A stretch of 5,956 nt of DNA from an uncultured Streptococcus sp. GTDB taxonomy: Bacteria; Bacillota; Bacilli; Lactobacillales; Streptococcaceae. The stretch lies in the NCBI RefSeq assembly GCF_943912555.1, contig NZ_CALTUR010000102.1, positions 1 through 5,956 on the forward strand, read 5' to 3'. The notes below the pieces were generated by a model. That model was not told where the DNA came from and did no database searches. It saw nothing but the letters and a program-made list of their open reading frames with translations. This document shows positions 5,860 to 5,956 of the stretch, piece after piece. The first letter of the stretch is position 1; each line of letters opens with the position of its first letter. The translations under genes were made by a program, and so were the position numbers.

Positions 5860-5956
5860 GAGCCATTCAAAACTGCTCCACAAATGAGGAAAGTACCATT
5901 TTGGACTATTCAATTGTCAATGTGCTTTCTTAACCTAATACTTTTTAGAGTAATGG

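Larger units (their letters stand above)
5669..5956 (-). other. Element DNA upstream of xis without a confident gene
   Basis: Two short overlapping minus-strand frames are visible. One (5866-5780, 28 residues, starting MARHDKSDIK) has GGAG 9 nt upstream of its ATG. The other (5802-5695, 35 residues, starting MIQMIYND) ends 26 nt before the xis ATG and lacks a ribosome binding site; its open frame extends back to a TAG near 5824. The two frames could be pieces of one decayed small gene or leader peptides, but neither is recognisable. A further frame ends FVEQF just before the first ATG. A perfect TTGACA (minus, 5915-5920) has no good -10 at normal spacing. I support no gene here beyond these fragments. 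Confidence 0.3.

Noticed and set aside
5915..5920. Promoter with a perfect minus-strand TTGACA
   Set aside because: No acceptable -10 box follows at 15-18 nt; the nearest, TACTTT at 19 nt, matches only half the consensus.
1..5956. tRNA, rRNA, CRISPR array or insertion sequence
   Set aside because: No cloverleaf-like sequence, ribosomal RNA segment, regularly spaced repeat-spacer pattern or transposase frame was seen on either strand.

Overview
The window looks like a chromosomal segment of a mitis-group Streptococcus (S. mitis, S. oralis, S. pneumoniae or a close relative). The basis is protein-level recognition of RbgA and RNase HII, Gram-positive Shine-Dalgarno sites, and low G+C. Species cannot be fixed from this window.

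Left region (1-577). AT-rich DNA without a strong gene. It holds a 12-bp hairpin (20-49), a weak 38-residue minus-strand ORF (178-294), a better-supported 61-residue plus-strand membrane protein (318-503), a bidirectional terminator (494-530) and a 15-bp perfect palindrome (543-576). The palindrome overlaps the stop codon of the chloride transporter and resembles a classical XerCD dif site.

Host operon (575-3759, minus strand). rbgA (50S-assembly GTPase) overlaps rnhB (RNase HII) by 14 bp. A CLC-family H+/Cl- exchanger with a C-terminal RCK_C-like domain follows closely. All three look intact, with catalytic residues in place.

Mobile-element end (about 3780-5956, minus strand). Just upstream of rbgA lies a 502-residue tyrosine recombinase with a complete catalytic set. 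It has an unusual C-terminal tail of about 110 residues that reads like the second winged helix of Rep_3/RepB plasmid initiators. It has its own extended -10 promoter. Upstream is an excisionase-like gene that is split: a strong ribosome binding site and ATG at 5668 open one frame, and the rest of the protein continues in another frame after an A7 run. Beyond it, no confident gene is seen, but there is a compact cluster of short direct repeats (5797-5859). This is the int-proximal end of an integrated element (ICE, IME or prophage type) whose body lies beyond the right edge.

Together: an essential housekeeping operon has an element inserted at its 5' side, with int pointing into rbgA and no visible terminator between them. 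The most notable points are the integrase-initiator fusion, the homopolymer frameshift in xis, the repeats beside them, and the dif-like palindrome at the other end of the operon.
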